A DNA stretch of 64,000 bases, taken from contig NZ_JANYMP010000006.1 of the NCBI RefSeq assembly GCF_025061645.1, positions 124,001 to 188,000 of the forward strand, read 5' to 3'. The notes below the pieces were generated by a model. The model was not told where the DNA came from. It saw only the letters and a program-made list of their open reading frames with translations, and did no database searches. This stretch comes from Umezawaea endophytica (GTDB lineage Bacteria > Actinomycetota > Actinomycetes > Mycobacteriales > Pseudonocardiaceae). The position numbers and the translations under genes are program-made. Each line of letters opens with the position of its first letter. Positions within the stretch are counted from its first letter, which is position 1. Below, piece by piece: positions 8,256 through 15,394 of this stretch.

Positions 8256-9104
8256 TTACCCAATGGCCTCAGTGAAACCTTCTTCATCATCGGGATCTAC
8301 CGCTTTGGCGTCTACAGACTTAATCGGATTTCGAACCAGCTCCGACAGTTGCCCAAGAATTTCGCTCGGCGCTTTCAACAAGGCCGGATTTTCCTGAAGT
8401 ACTGCAATTTCACTTTCGCTCAGAACTTTTGCTACCACCACCCCTCCCGTCTTCACGATTACCATGGAACTTAGCTGCACAACCGCATCATGGCCCTCCG
8501 GAAGTGAATCAATAACTTTCGAAAATGCACTGGCTTCGCGTTCATCACTTTGCGAACGCTCACCATAAATATACTTCAATTCTCCGGCGCGCTCGAGCTT
8601 ACCGGCAAGTGCTGACAGCTTTTCGCCAGCGCCGGAATCGCGACCTTTCAACCTCCAACTTTTAAACCATGATCCAATTCTCGCAGGCTCGTCGTCAATT
8701 AGGTCAATTCCACTAGAACTGAGTAACGAAGATATAGCCCCAATCAGCGCCTCAGGCGGCCCATCTCCTGATGTATAAACAGAAAGCCTGGACAGTAACG
8801 ATCTCGTCGAGCTAGATCGATCGAAACTTATAATATCCAGCGAGACATCACCTTCACGGCTTTCACCAACTAGAGCAATACTTCTCCCCTTCGCCATACC
8901 TGATGCAATTTTAGAAATAACCGCGTTTGCTACTTCGCTAACTTGCGATTGCGAAAGCTCAGGGTATCGCTCAGAAATTGCTCGCCGAAACAACTCGAAT
9001 GCGTGATCCCCAGAAATCTCAGACATGCCAACCAACCTCTCGAAGGAACTATAAACCTCAATAGCTTGACTAGAAGAACCACAGTTCCAACAACTTGTGT
9101 TCAC
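8256..9104 (-). CDS. Unrecognised partner protein of the AT-rich ATPase cassette
   Basis: 282 residues from a GTG at 9104 (AAGGCAGG just upstream) or 256 from an ATG at 9026 (AGAGG nine bases upstream). The longer form begins with a possible zinc knuckle, SCWNCG. The N-terminal half is helical (FELFRRAISERYPELSQSQV), followed by Ser-rich segments and a beta-rich C-terminal part (VVQLSSMVIVKTGGVVVAKV) ending in an acidic tail (DPDDEEGF). No nuclease, protease or transmembrane motif is visible. It lies 90 bp downstream of the ATPase gene on the same strand. Base composition is near 47% GC, far below the flanks. Function unknown; a regulator or effector working with the ATPase is the simplest idea. 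Confidence 0.75.
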   Translation of the reverse strand: MNTSCWNCGSSSQAIEVYSSFERLVGMSEISGDHAFELFRRAISERYPELSQSQVSEVANAVISKIASGMAKGRSIALVGESREGDVSLDIISFDRSSSTRSLLSRLSVYTSGDGPPEALIGAISSLLSSSGIDLIDDEPARIGSWFKSWRLKGRDSGAGEKLSALAGKLERAGELKYIYGERSQSDEREASAFSKVIDSLPEGHDAVVQLSSMVIVKTGGVVVAKVLSESEIAVLQENPALLKAPSEILGQLSELVRNPIKSVDAKAVDPDDEEGFTEAIG

Positions 9105-9194
9105 CCTGCCTTATTTAGGGTAAAACGCATACTTACAAGTTTTGATTCTCACTCCTTCGAACCACTAAACCGACATAGTCGACACAAGAACACA

Positions 9195-10967
9195 TCACTG
9201 CCAAAAGTCGGCGTGGTTACAAGTAGGGCCAATTTCTCGAGACTTCCCCATAAATACCGAACCCAACGGAGAACCGCACTTTTGACAATGGGCCTTTCTC
9301 CAGAGGTCGACTACCAGTCTGCTAAATCGGCGCACTTCACTCGCCGAAGTAGATTCTGCCCACATCGCGTAATGTGCGCCGTAGATATTCCTGAGAGCGT
9401 ATCCTGCATTGATCTCAGACGCTACAATTTTCAAATCTTCAGGTACTTTTGATTTAGAAATAGATTTGTAAACGCCCGGCCACAAATCTTCGAGCGTATA
9501 ACGATCTCCCATTGTCCTGCTAATCGACGTGCGCATGGTTTGAGATAGTTTATCCGAAAGCTCTTCAAGTGCACGCCCAGTGTATGCACACAAAGCTTCC
9601 GGTGGTGCATCAGGAATCAGCTTTTCCAGCTGATTTGGCGTATCGATCCCACCACTTCTCAACCTGGGACCACTCTCCGAGTCCCACTCAACAATCTCAA
9701 TTGTCTTCAATTTGAAAGCAAATTTACGAGCTTTATTCTCAATCAACCTTGCCCATAGCCTATCGTGAACAGTGATCAGGAATTGCCAATTGGCGAATCG
9801 TGCAGAAAATAGGTAGTCAAGTATGGCGTCCCGATGTACCGAGTCAACACTTTGCCAAACATCGTCAAGAGCAAGAACCCGAACCTGACCTCGCTCAGCA
9901 CATGCATGTGAAACATTTAGAAGTATGAGCATCGCTAACAGGTCCAGAGCACCCTCGCTCAGTACTTGTGCGGGTTCCACTGAGCGTCCAGAAGTTAATT
10001 GACACTTCACAACAAGTTCGTAGCCACTTCGCGCAGCAAAGAGGCTGACTGCAGCTATATGCTTGAGTCCAGCAATTGCACTGAAATCGTTAGAAACTCT
10101 TTCGCTAACCTTACTTAGAAGTCCAGGAAGCTTGCGCGATACAACATCCCCATTTCCAGTGGCTGAGCGACTATCCCTACGACTGACCTGCAATTGACGC
10201 TGCAAGCTATAGATAGCACCAAGACGACTTTCAAGCTTATTTAAAGCCGCCTGTATATCAGGAGAAATATCGGTCTTTGGTCGCAGCTTACCACTCTTTG
10301 AGTCCTTGAATTTCTGCGACGTAGTCTTATACTGTGGAAAGTTTTCCTGACGCCACTGCAAAAAGATCTTGCGACTACTTATAGGGACACGATCGATTGG
10401 TATAGATGCCGCCACAGAAAGGGCAATCTGCGCTTCGAGAACACCGGAACGTAACCCATTTAGCTTTCCTTGCGTTCGTTCAACTTGCAGTGCAGCATAA
10501 CCAGGATGCTTTACCACATCACGTAGATAGTCGAAAAAGAAGCGCATCTTTTCGGTAGAGTTAAGCTGCCAAAATACTTCGACATCTGATCGCCCCAAGA
10601 CCACTGGCGACAGCGAAAACCCCGGCAAGAATTCGTTGCCGCCAAGCTTTATCGCACCTTTGTCTGGATTTAGATCGAAACCCCTGCTGTAACTACTTCC
10701 ATCATTCAGTACAACTTTAATCCAAGGTGGACCATCCGCGAAATAGTTTTGCGCCTCTCGTTTCGTTTTCGTTCCTTTATTACCTCGCCTGCTCACTTTT
10801 CCCCTCAAGCAGAATTCCAGAGAGTCCGCTATAGAGGATTTTCCTGTCCCATTATCCCCTAGCACCAATACCGATCCAAGAGAGCCGTCAGCCATCCTAA
10901 AATCGACAGATACTTCGCTATCGATCCCGCGAAAACGTCGGGCAGTCAACGTGCGAATCATGACCAT
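9195..10967 (-). CDS. RecF/SMC-type ABC ATPase with C-terminal zinc-ribbon-like tail (putative defence protein)
   Basis: 590 residues. N-terminus MVMIRTLTARRFRGID is typical of RecF-like ATPases. Walker A is GDNGTGKSS (about 37-45). A poorly conserved middle of about 200 residues with little coiled coil follows. The ABC signature is LSEGALDLL, Walker B VRVLALDDVWQ, D-loop SVDSVHR and H-loop FLITVHD, so the head is complete. The C-terminal 150 residues are a separate helical domain containing RNIYGAHYAMWAE and ending in Cys/His pairs (HCQKCGSP and GPTCNH) that look like zinc ligands. Start: ATG with GGGG eight bases upstream. It is AT-rich with rare-codon use foreign to this genome, as for recently acquired cargo. 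Similar heads occur in anti-phage systems such as Gabija, Septu and Lamassu, but no specific system is recognised. Confidence 0.85.
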   Translation of the reverse strand: MVMIRTLTARRFRGIDSEVSVDFRMADGSLGSVLVLGDNGTGKSSIADSLEFCLRGKVSRRGNKGTKTKREAQNYFADGPPWIKVVLNDGSSYSRGFDLNPDKGAIKLGGNEFLPGFSLSPVVLGRSDVEVFWQLNSTEKMRFFFDYLRDVVKHPGYAALQVERTQGKLNGLRSGVLEAQIALSVAASIPIDRVPISSRKIFLQWRQENFPQYKTTSQKFKDSKSGKLRPKTDISPDIQAALNKLESRLGAIYSLQRQLQVSRRDSRSATGNGDVVSRKLPGLLSKVSERVSNDFSAIAGLKHIAAVSLFAARSGYELVVKCQLTSGRSVEPAQVLSEGALDLLAMLILLNVSHACAERGQVRVLALDDVWQSVDSVHRDAILDYLFSARFANWQFLITVHDRLWARLIENKARKFAFKLKTIEIVEWDSESGPRLRSGGIDTPNQLEKLIPDAPPEALCAYTGRALEELSDKLSQTMRTSISRTMGDRYTLEDLWPGVYKSISKSKVPEDLKIVASEINAGYALRNIYGAHYAMWAESTSASEVRRFSRLVVDLWRKAHCQKCGSPLGSVFMGKSREIGPTCNHADFWQ

Positions 10968-11183
10968 CCATGGACCCCTATCTATCCTAATAGAATAGTC
11001 GAATAAATTTTGACTAGGTTCTCGCTAGTTTATTGCGTATTTGATTGTTTCACCTCGAAACCGCTGTTGCGCCTATCGAATCACCAGCTACCTGCTTAAC
11101 ATACGACCACCCTAACGATCTATCGCGTCAACTTGCATCAGCGTTACACACCAGTGACAAGTCGACGATTGTAGTAAGCTTCT

Positions 11184-11759
11184 ATGGTGACGGATTATCC
11201 AGAAGAGCTCAGATGGAAAGTTCACGGAGAGCGGACAATCTACGATAACCGCTGGGTAAAGTTGAAGCTCGTCGATGTTGAGCCACCCGACGGAACTAGG
11301 TTCGAACATCACGTGGTACAGCTTGACCATGTTGCAGTGGCTCTTCTCATAAATGAGAATGAAGAAGTCTTGACTTTGTGGCGCTACAGGTTCACTGTCG
11401 ATCAGTGGGGCTACGAACTTATCGGCGGCTTGATTGAAGAAGGAGAAGAGCCGGCAACCACCGCAGCACGTGAGGCCGAAGAAGAAACCGGTTGGCGGCC
11501 GATCGGGGAGCCGGAGCATATTGCCACGTTCCAGCCAATGCCTGGAATGGTCGATGCACCGGTAAATGCTTACATCTGGCGCAACGCGGAGAAGGTCGGC
11601 GAACCCACCGATGGCGAGGAAGCGGCACGCATCGAGTGGATCCCAATCGATCGGATGCTTGAACTCATCAAGCGCGGTGAGGTTCTTGGCTCGGGGGCCA
11701 TTGTGCCGCTGCTTTTCTACCTAGCCTCACGCAATATGGGAGGCGCTACCAACGGGTAG
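11184..11759 (+). CDS. Nudix hydrolase, Pif-like (AICE transfer immunity)
   Basis: 191 residues with a complete Nudix box: GGLIEEGEEP at the start and REAEEETGW at the end, matching G-x5-E-x7-RE-x2-EE-x-G-W. The preceding region (WGYELIGG) and overall length match ADP-ribose pyrophosphatase-like Nudix enzymes. In pSAM2 the Pif immunity factor, which blocks redundant conjugation between carriers, is a Nudix protein; the location inside this AICE suggests the same job. The upstream region has no good Shine-Dalgarno, but TAGTAAGCT ends a few bases before the ATG, so transcription may be leaderless. Its 3' end overlaps the convergent regulator gene by 33 bp. Confidence 0.8.
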   Translation: MVTDYPEELRWKVHGERTIYDNRWVKLKLVDVEPPDGTRFEHHVVQLDHVAVALLINENEEVLTLWRYRFTVDQWGYELIGGLIEEGEEPATTAAREAEEETGWRPIGEPEHIATFQPMPGMVDAPVNAYIWRNAEKVGEPTDGEEAARIEWIPIDRMLELIKRGEVLGSGAIVPLLFYLASRNMGGATNG

Positions 11760-12902
11760 TTCCAGACTTGCGAGACGCTGCCGTTGGCGGTCTGAGCCGA
11801 TACGTGACGCGAGCTGCTTAGCTTTGCGCGCGTATTCTTGAGCCCCTCTGCTGTCGCCAGCGGCGGCGTACGCAAAAGCTAGATCCACGTACATTCCTGC
11901 TTCACCGCGGACTGCTGACCGCGGTGAGTTTTCCAGCTCTCGCGCGGCCGATTCCAGTTGGTTGATTGCGTCTTGGTTTCCGAGCCGAAGTAGGGCGCTT
12001 CCACGCCAGCGTGCCAGGTGTCCATCGTTGAGCAGAAGAAACGGCATCTCTGGGTCCACGGGATCACTCGACAATAGCTTCTCGGCATCATCAAAGGCAC
12101 GTACGGACTCGTGATGGAAACCAGCAGCGGCAAGACCTTCACCGTGCGCGGCTGCCAGCCAGGTTCGCAACAACGACGGGGCGCGGTTCTCCGCGACGTA
12201 GCGCGCGTATTCGAGCAGCTCAACTGCTGCGGCCGGTTCGCCGATATCCAGGAGGATCACGGCTTGCTGGGCGGCTGCGTGTGCCAGTAGATATGGCGAG
12301 TCGGCTTCACGTGCGGAAACCTTGGCGTCCTCGTGGTACTGCCACGCTTGTAGCTGCGAACCACGGTCCAGCGCAGTCCAGCCTGCAAGGGTTCGCGCGT
12401 CGGTGAGTACCGCTGCCAAGCGTTCGCGGTGTTGGGTTCGCACGCTGAACGCGCGGACGCTTTCCATCTGGCGGACTAGGCCGTTCAACTGCTCCAGCAC
12501 CACGACGGCACCGAACCGTTGGTCTGAATTTCGCAGGTCGTTGACTTGCCTTTGGAACATGTCGAGTGTGGCGGTGTCGATGCTGCGGGCGACCACAAGG
12601 CGGTCCCGTAGCTCCTCGACACCGTGGCTCAGCAGCTCGGATGGAAATCCGAGCTCCTCGTTGGTGCGGCCGTAGAACTCTCGAAACAGGCGTTGATAAC
12701 CCGGTTCGGTCACTTCGACGTGACCGTTTTCCCAACGGGAGATCATGATGAAGAGAGCTTGCTCGGTTGCCTGCGGTAGGCCTGGCACCTCGTTGCGACG
12801 CTTGAGGATGTACCTGACGACCTGTTCCTGAGTGCGCCTCAGCTCCTCACGCGCCCCCTGCAACCGGGTGAGTGGTGGTTCCCCGCGCTTCCTTCTTGCC
12901 AC
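11727..12902 (-). CDS. HTH/TPR transcriptional regulator (paralogue A)
   Basis: 391 residues from a GTG preceded by GGGGGAG. The basic N-terminus (ARRKRGEPPLTRLQGAREEL) leads into an HTH-like segment (ISRWENGHVEVTEPGYQRLF), then TPR-like helical repeats (TLAGWTALDRGSQLQAWQYH; AVILLDIGEPAAAVELLEYA). It closely resembles the product at 19464-20624 in the TPR half, so the element carries two paralogues. Such SARP/XRE-TPR regulators often respond to peptides or to the mobile state in actinomycetes. Convergent with the Nudix gene. Confidence 0.75.
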   Translation of the reverse strand: MARRKRGEPPLTRLQGAREELRRTQEQVVRYILKRRNEVPGLPQATEQALFIMISRWENGHVEVTEPGYQRLFREFYGRTNEELGFPSELLSHGVEELRDRLVVARSIDTATLDMFQRQVNDLRNSDQRFGAVVVLEQLNGLVRQMESVRAFSVRTQHRERLAAVLTDARTLAGWTALDRGSQLQAWQYHEDAKVSAREADSPYLLAHAAAQQAVILLDIGEPAAAVELLEYARYVAENRAPSLLRTWLAAAHGEGLAAAGFHHESVRAFDDAEKLLSSDPVDPEMPFLLLNDGHLARWRGSALLRLGNQDAINQLESAARELENSPRSAVRGEAGMYVDLAFAYAAAGDSRGAQEYARKAKQLASRIGSDRQRQRLASLELPVGSASHIA

Positions 12903-13052
12903 GTTCTCCCCCGTCCCCTGAGGCCGTGACCTGCGTACCTAACTCGACCTAACAACCTCCGCGTTAGCCGCTGACAATTATTTGGACCCCCTGTTCGGCT
13001 GTCTTCTGTTGCCATGACAGCGAACGAAAAGGCAACAGACGAAGCAGCCCGG

Positions 13053-13427
13053 TTACTCCTTCTTCCTCGAAGTCTCGTCCAGTCGGTTCGACAGCGTCCC
13101 GAGTTGTGCCCGGAGTCCGCGAATCTCACGAATGATCGTGTTCAGCAGCGGGACTATCGGGTCCTCGGTTTGCGCTGTGACTGCGTCTGCCTCCGGTGGC
13201 GTCTTGCCTTGAAGGATCGCACTCAAATGCTGGGGGTGCCAGTCGAGTGCGATCGACAGGGCTTCCAAGGTTCGGGGATTGCGCCGGCGTTGGATTCGGC
13301 CCTGTTGGATCTCCCGCACGATGGCCAGCGACACGCCGGACCTCTCGGCCAGCTCTTTCTGCTTCAAAGTCAGTTCCGCAGCGCGTTTGTTGATCGCGTC
13401 CGCAGTCGCCGACCAGTCCTCTTTCAC
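13053..13427 (-). CDS. XRE-family repressor of the element
   Basis: 124 residues using the GTG at 13427, which has GGAGG at ideal spacing; a longer frame to 13484 lacks a ribosome site. The HTH is LTLKQKELAERSGVSLAIVR at about residues 19-38. The C-terminus is a Leu-rich amphipathic helix (VPLLNTIIREIRGLRAQLG) likely to dimerise. It is divergent from xis and the tra genes, with operator-like palindromes between them, the arrangement expected of a KorSA-like repressor controlling excision and transfer. Confidence 0.8.
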   Translation of the reverse strand: MKEDWSATADAINKRAAELTLKQKELAERSGVSLAIVREIQQGRIQRRRNPRTLEALSIALDWHPQHLSAILQGKTPPEADAVTAQTEDPIVPLLNTIIREIRGLRAQLGTLSNRLDETSRKKE

Positions 13428-13492
13428 GTACGCCTCCGTGCTCCGCCTCAGCGCCGACGTTAGCGCGCGGTTCACGCATCTCACGGAGTTAT

Positions 13493-13558
13493 CGCTGACA
13501 TCAGCGCTATTCGACTGTTAATCACCGCTGATCTCTGCGAATCGGATGACGACATCAG
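13493..13558. promoter_or_regulatory. Operator boxes between the XRE repressor and xis
   Basis: CGCTGACATCAGCG (13493-13506) is an inverted repeat CGCTGA-CA-TCAGCG. Single half-sites follow at 13526-13531 (CGCTGA) and near 13551-13558 (GACATCAG). The same words recur upstream of the divergent pair at 19324/19464, which suggests one regulator acting at both places. Confidence 0.55.
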
Positions 13559-13576
13559 TCTTTCGGAGGCGTGGTT

Positions 13577-13861
13577 ATGAGTGCGACAAACAGTGCGGGC
13601 AACGGCTCGCCGACGTTCTACACAGTTCCTGAAGCGGCTCGGGTCATGCGGGTGGACCCGTCGACCCTCTACCGGGCGATTCGGGAGGGTGGTTTTCCGG
13701 CTGTGCGGCTGCGGTCGCGGTACGTCGTGCCTGCTCGGGCGGTTGAGGAGCTGGTGAGTCAGGCCGTCGAGTCGGGCGGCGTGGTCGACGTGGCGGGTCT
13801 GGCCGCTGAGCGGCGTACGGCTCACGAGGTGGCGCGGCTGACCGGTGGTGCCTCGTGGTGA
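13577..13861 (+). CDS. xis: Excisionase-like MerR/Xis HTH protein
   Basis: 94 residues from the ATG at 13577, which has GGAGG seven bases upstream; a GTG at 13571 is too close to it. It is a compact winged-helix DNA-binding protein: FYTVPEAARVMRVDPSTLYR then AIREGGFPAVRLRSRYVVPA, the pattern of phage and AICE excisionases. It should direct the integrase toward excision. Its stop overlaps the next start by 4 bp and it heads a tightly coupled five-gene transfer operon, so excision and conjugation are probably switched on together. Confidence 0.75.
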   Translation: MSATNSAGNGSPTFYTVPEAARVMRVDPSTLYRAIREGGFPAVRLRSRYVVPARAVEELVSQAVESGGVVDVAGLAAERRTAHEVARLTGGASW

Positions 13862-14214
13862 ACGCGGACGACTACTACGAGGTGGTGGCGGCTGATCTCG
13901 ACCGCTACGCCCAGGTGCCCGATGACGTGCTGATGGAAATCGTGACCCGTGACGGGGCCTGCATGTGGCTCCGGGCGGATGACGAGGAACCGGAGTGGCA
14001 CGACGACGGGACGGGTGAGCGGGAAGTGGCCGCGCGGATCTGTGCGGGATGCCCCGTTCAGCGGGAGTGCCTGGAACTCGAACTGCGCGTCGCCGGTCCG
14101 GCGACGGTGGGCGTGTGGGGCGGCATGTCGGAAGACGACCGCCGCGCCTTGCTCCCGGTGTGGCTGGTCCGCCGTGCCGGTGCACCTGGCCGGGAAGGGG
14201 AGGGGCCGTCATGA
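13858..14214 (+). CDS. WhiB-family iron-sulphur regulator carried by the element
   Basis: 118 residues from the GTG at 13858, overlapping the xis stop as GTGA (GTG at 13855 is an alternative). Four Fe-S Cys are in the standard pattern: GACMW, then ICAGCPVQREC (C-x2-C-x5-C). The turn motif VGVWGGMSEDDRRALLP follows, and the C-terminus is basic (RRAGAPGREG). WhiB proteins bind a 4Fe-4S cluster and act with the sigma factor on transcription, often sensing redox or NO. Here it is co-transcribed with excision and transfer genes, so it may make element activity depend on redox state. Confidence 0.9.
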   Translation: MNADDYYEVVAADLDRYAQVPDDVLMEIVTRDGACMWLRADDEEPEWHDDGTGEREVAARICAGCPVQRECLELELRVAGPATVGVWGGMSEDDRRALLPVWLVRRAGAPGREGEGPS

Positions 14215-14537
14215 CCATCAACCTGACGCCGACACAGTTGCTCGCCTGCCTGGGCGTGGTGCTGCTGGTGGTCGTGGTGTGGCGTGCGAGCGCACGCCGG
14301 GCCAAGGCTGCTGCCCACACGGCTCGTTCGGGTGCTCGGCTGCTGTCGCTGACCGGGCGGGTGCTCGGCATGGCCGGGGCCATCGTGGGTGTGCAGTGGC
14401 TCGTGATCACGCATCCGGGCAACACGACGTTGCTGCTCGTGGTGCTGGGGCTGCCAGCCCTGTTCGCGGCCCACACGCTCACCCGTGCGTTGACCGTGAC
14501 CGGTGCGGACGGGCCTCGCCGGAAGGGCGGTCGGTGA
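14211..14537 (+). CDS. Small membrane protein, Spd-like
   Basis: 108 residues; the ATG overlaps the WhiB stop by 4 bp and follows a GGGAAGGGGAGG tract. Hydrophobic helices are LLACLGVVLLVVVVW, MAGAIVGVQWLVI and TTLLLVVLGLPALFAAHTL; the tail is basic (GPRRKGGR). Small hydrophobic proteins between the regulatory genes and tra in Streptomyces elements (SpdA/SpdB type) are needed for intramycelial spread, which is the likely role. Family not identified with certainty. Confidence 0.7.
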   Translation: MTINLTPTQLLACLGVVLLVVVVWRASARRAKAAAHTARSGARLLSLTGRVLGMAGAIVGVQWLVITHPGNTTLLLVVLGLPALFAAHTLTRALTVTGADGPRRKGGR

Positions 14538-15394
14538 TGTTCACCCTCACTTCTCGGGGTGGGGGAAGGGTGGTCGCCTTCGGGCGGCCACCCGCCGCCC
14601 CCGCCGACGACCAGGTGAGCCGCGCACGGCGGCTCGCGCGGGAGGCTGTCGAGGCAGCCGAGCTGCGCGCCCACCAGACGCGGCCCGATGTAGTGGCTCT
14701 GCGGGTTGAGCGGGTCAGAGGTCAGGTGGACCGGCTGTGTTGGGCGGGCATCATCCTCGGCTTGGCGTTCACGATGACCAACGTCCAGAGCTTCGCCTCC
14801 GCCAGCACTCCCCCGTGGTCGCTGCCGTGGCTCGCCGCGTGGTTGCTCGACCCCACGGTGTCGCTCGTGCTGCTCGCGATCCTGCGAGCCGAGCAGGTGA
14901 CTGCTCGCTACCAGGTCCGCACGGGGCCGTGGGTGCGGCGGGCGAAGTGGTTCACGCTCGCGGCCACGTATGTCATGAACACTTGGGCGTCGTACGCGGC
15001 CGGGTCGCTCGCGGGCATCGTGCTGCACTCGGTGCCGCCGCTGGTGGTGTTCGTGGCTGCGGAGGCGGTCACCGACCTGCGCGACAAGCTGACGGAGGCG
15101 GTCACCGCCGCGTTCACGGAAGCCGAGCGGCGAGCGCTTCCCGACAAGTCCGTGAATGTGGTCGCGCGCGTTCATGAACCCCTTGCACGCACGGCGAGCA
15201 AGAGCAAGGGGTCGGGTGCTCGGAAGTCGTTCGCCGACTACCTGGCGGAAGCTCGTGCGGCTTGGCGCCCAGGGGTCTCGGTCACTCCCCTGTGGGTCCG
15301 GGAGGTCACCCACTGCTCGCGCGGTCTGTCCTCCCGGTTGGCGGCCGTCCTTGCCGGTGAACTCGCCGACGCGGAAGGAGGTGACGAGTCATGA
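14537..15394 (+). CDS. DUF2637-like / SpdB2-like membrane protein
   Basis: 285 residues starting with the ATG that overlaps the previous stop by one base. The cytoplasmic basic N-terminus (residues 1-75) is followed by helices near WAGIILGLAFTMTNVQSFA, WLLDPTVSLVLLAILRAEQV, WFTLAATYVMNTWASYAAG and VPPLVVFVAAEAVTD. A long soluble C-terminus with basic and Ala-rich helices (FADYLAEARAAWRPG) follows. Proteins of this shape sit directly upstream of traSA in AICEs and act in plasmid spreading. Overlaps traSA by 4 bp. Confidence 0.75.
   Translation: MFTLTSRGGGRVVAFGRPPAAPADDQVSRARRLAREAVEAAELRAHQTRPDVVALRVERVRGQVDRLCWAGIILGLAFTMTNVQSFASASTPPWSLPWLAAWLLDPTVSLVLLAILRAEQVTARYQVRTGPWVRRAKWFTLAATYVMNTWASYAAGSLAGIVLHSVPPLVVFVAAEAVTDLRDKLTEAVTAAFTEAERRALPDKSVNVVARVHEPLARTASKSKGSGARKSFADYLAEARAAWRPGVSVTPLWVREVTHCSRGLSSRLAAVLAGELADAEGGDES

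Noticed and set aside
13427-13484. Longer start of the XRE repressor
   Set aside because: Lacks a ribosome site, and its extra residues overlap operator sequence; GTG 13427 has an ideal GGAGG.
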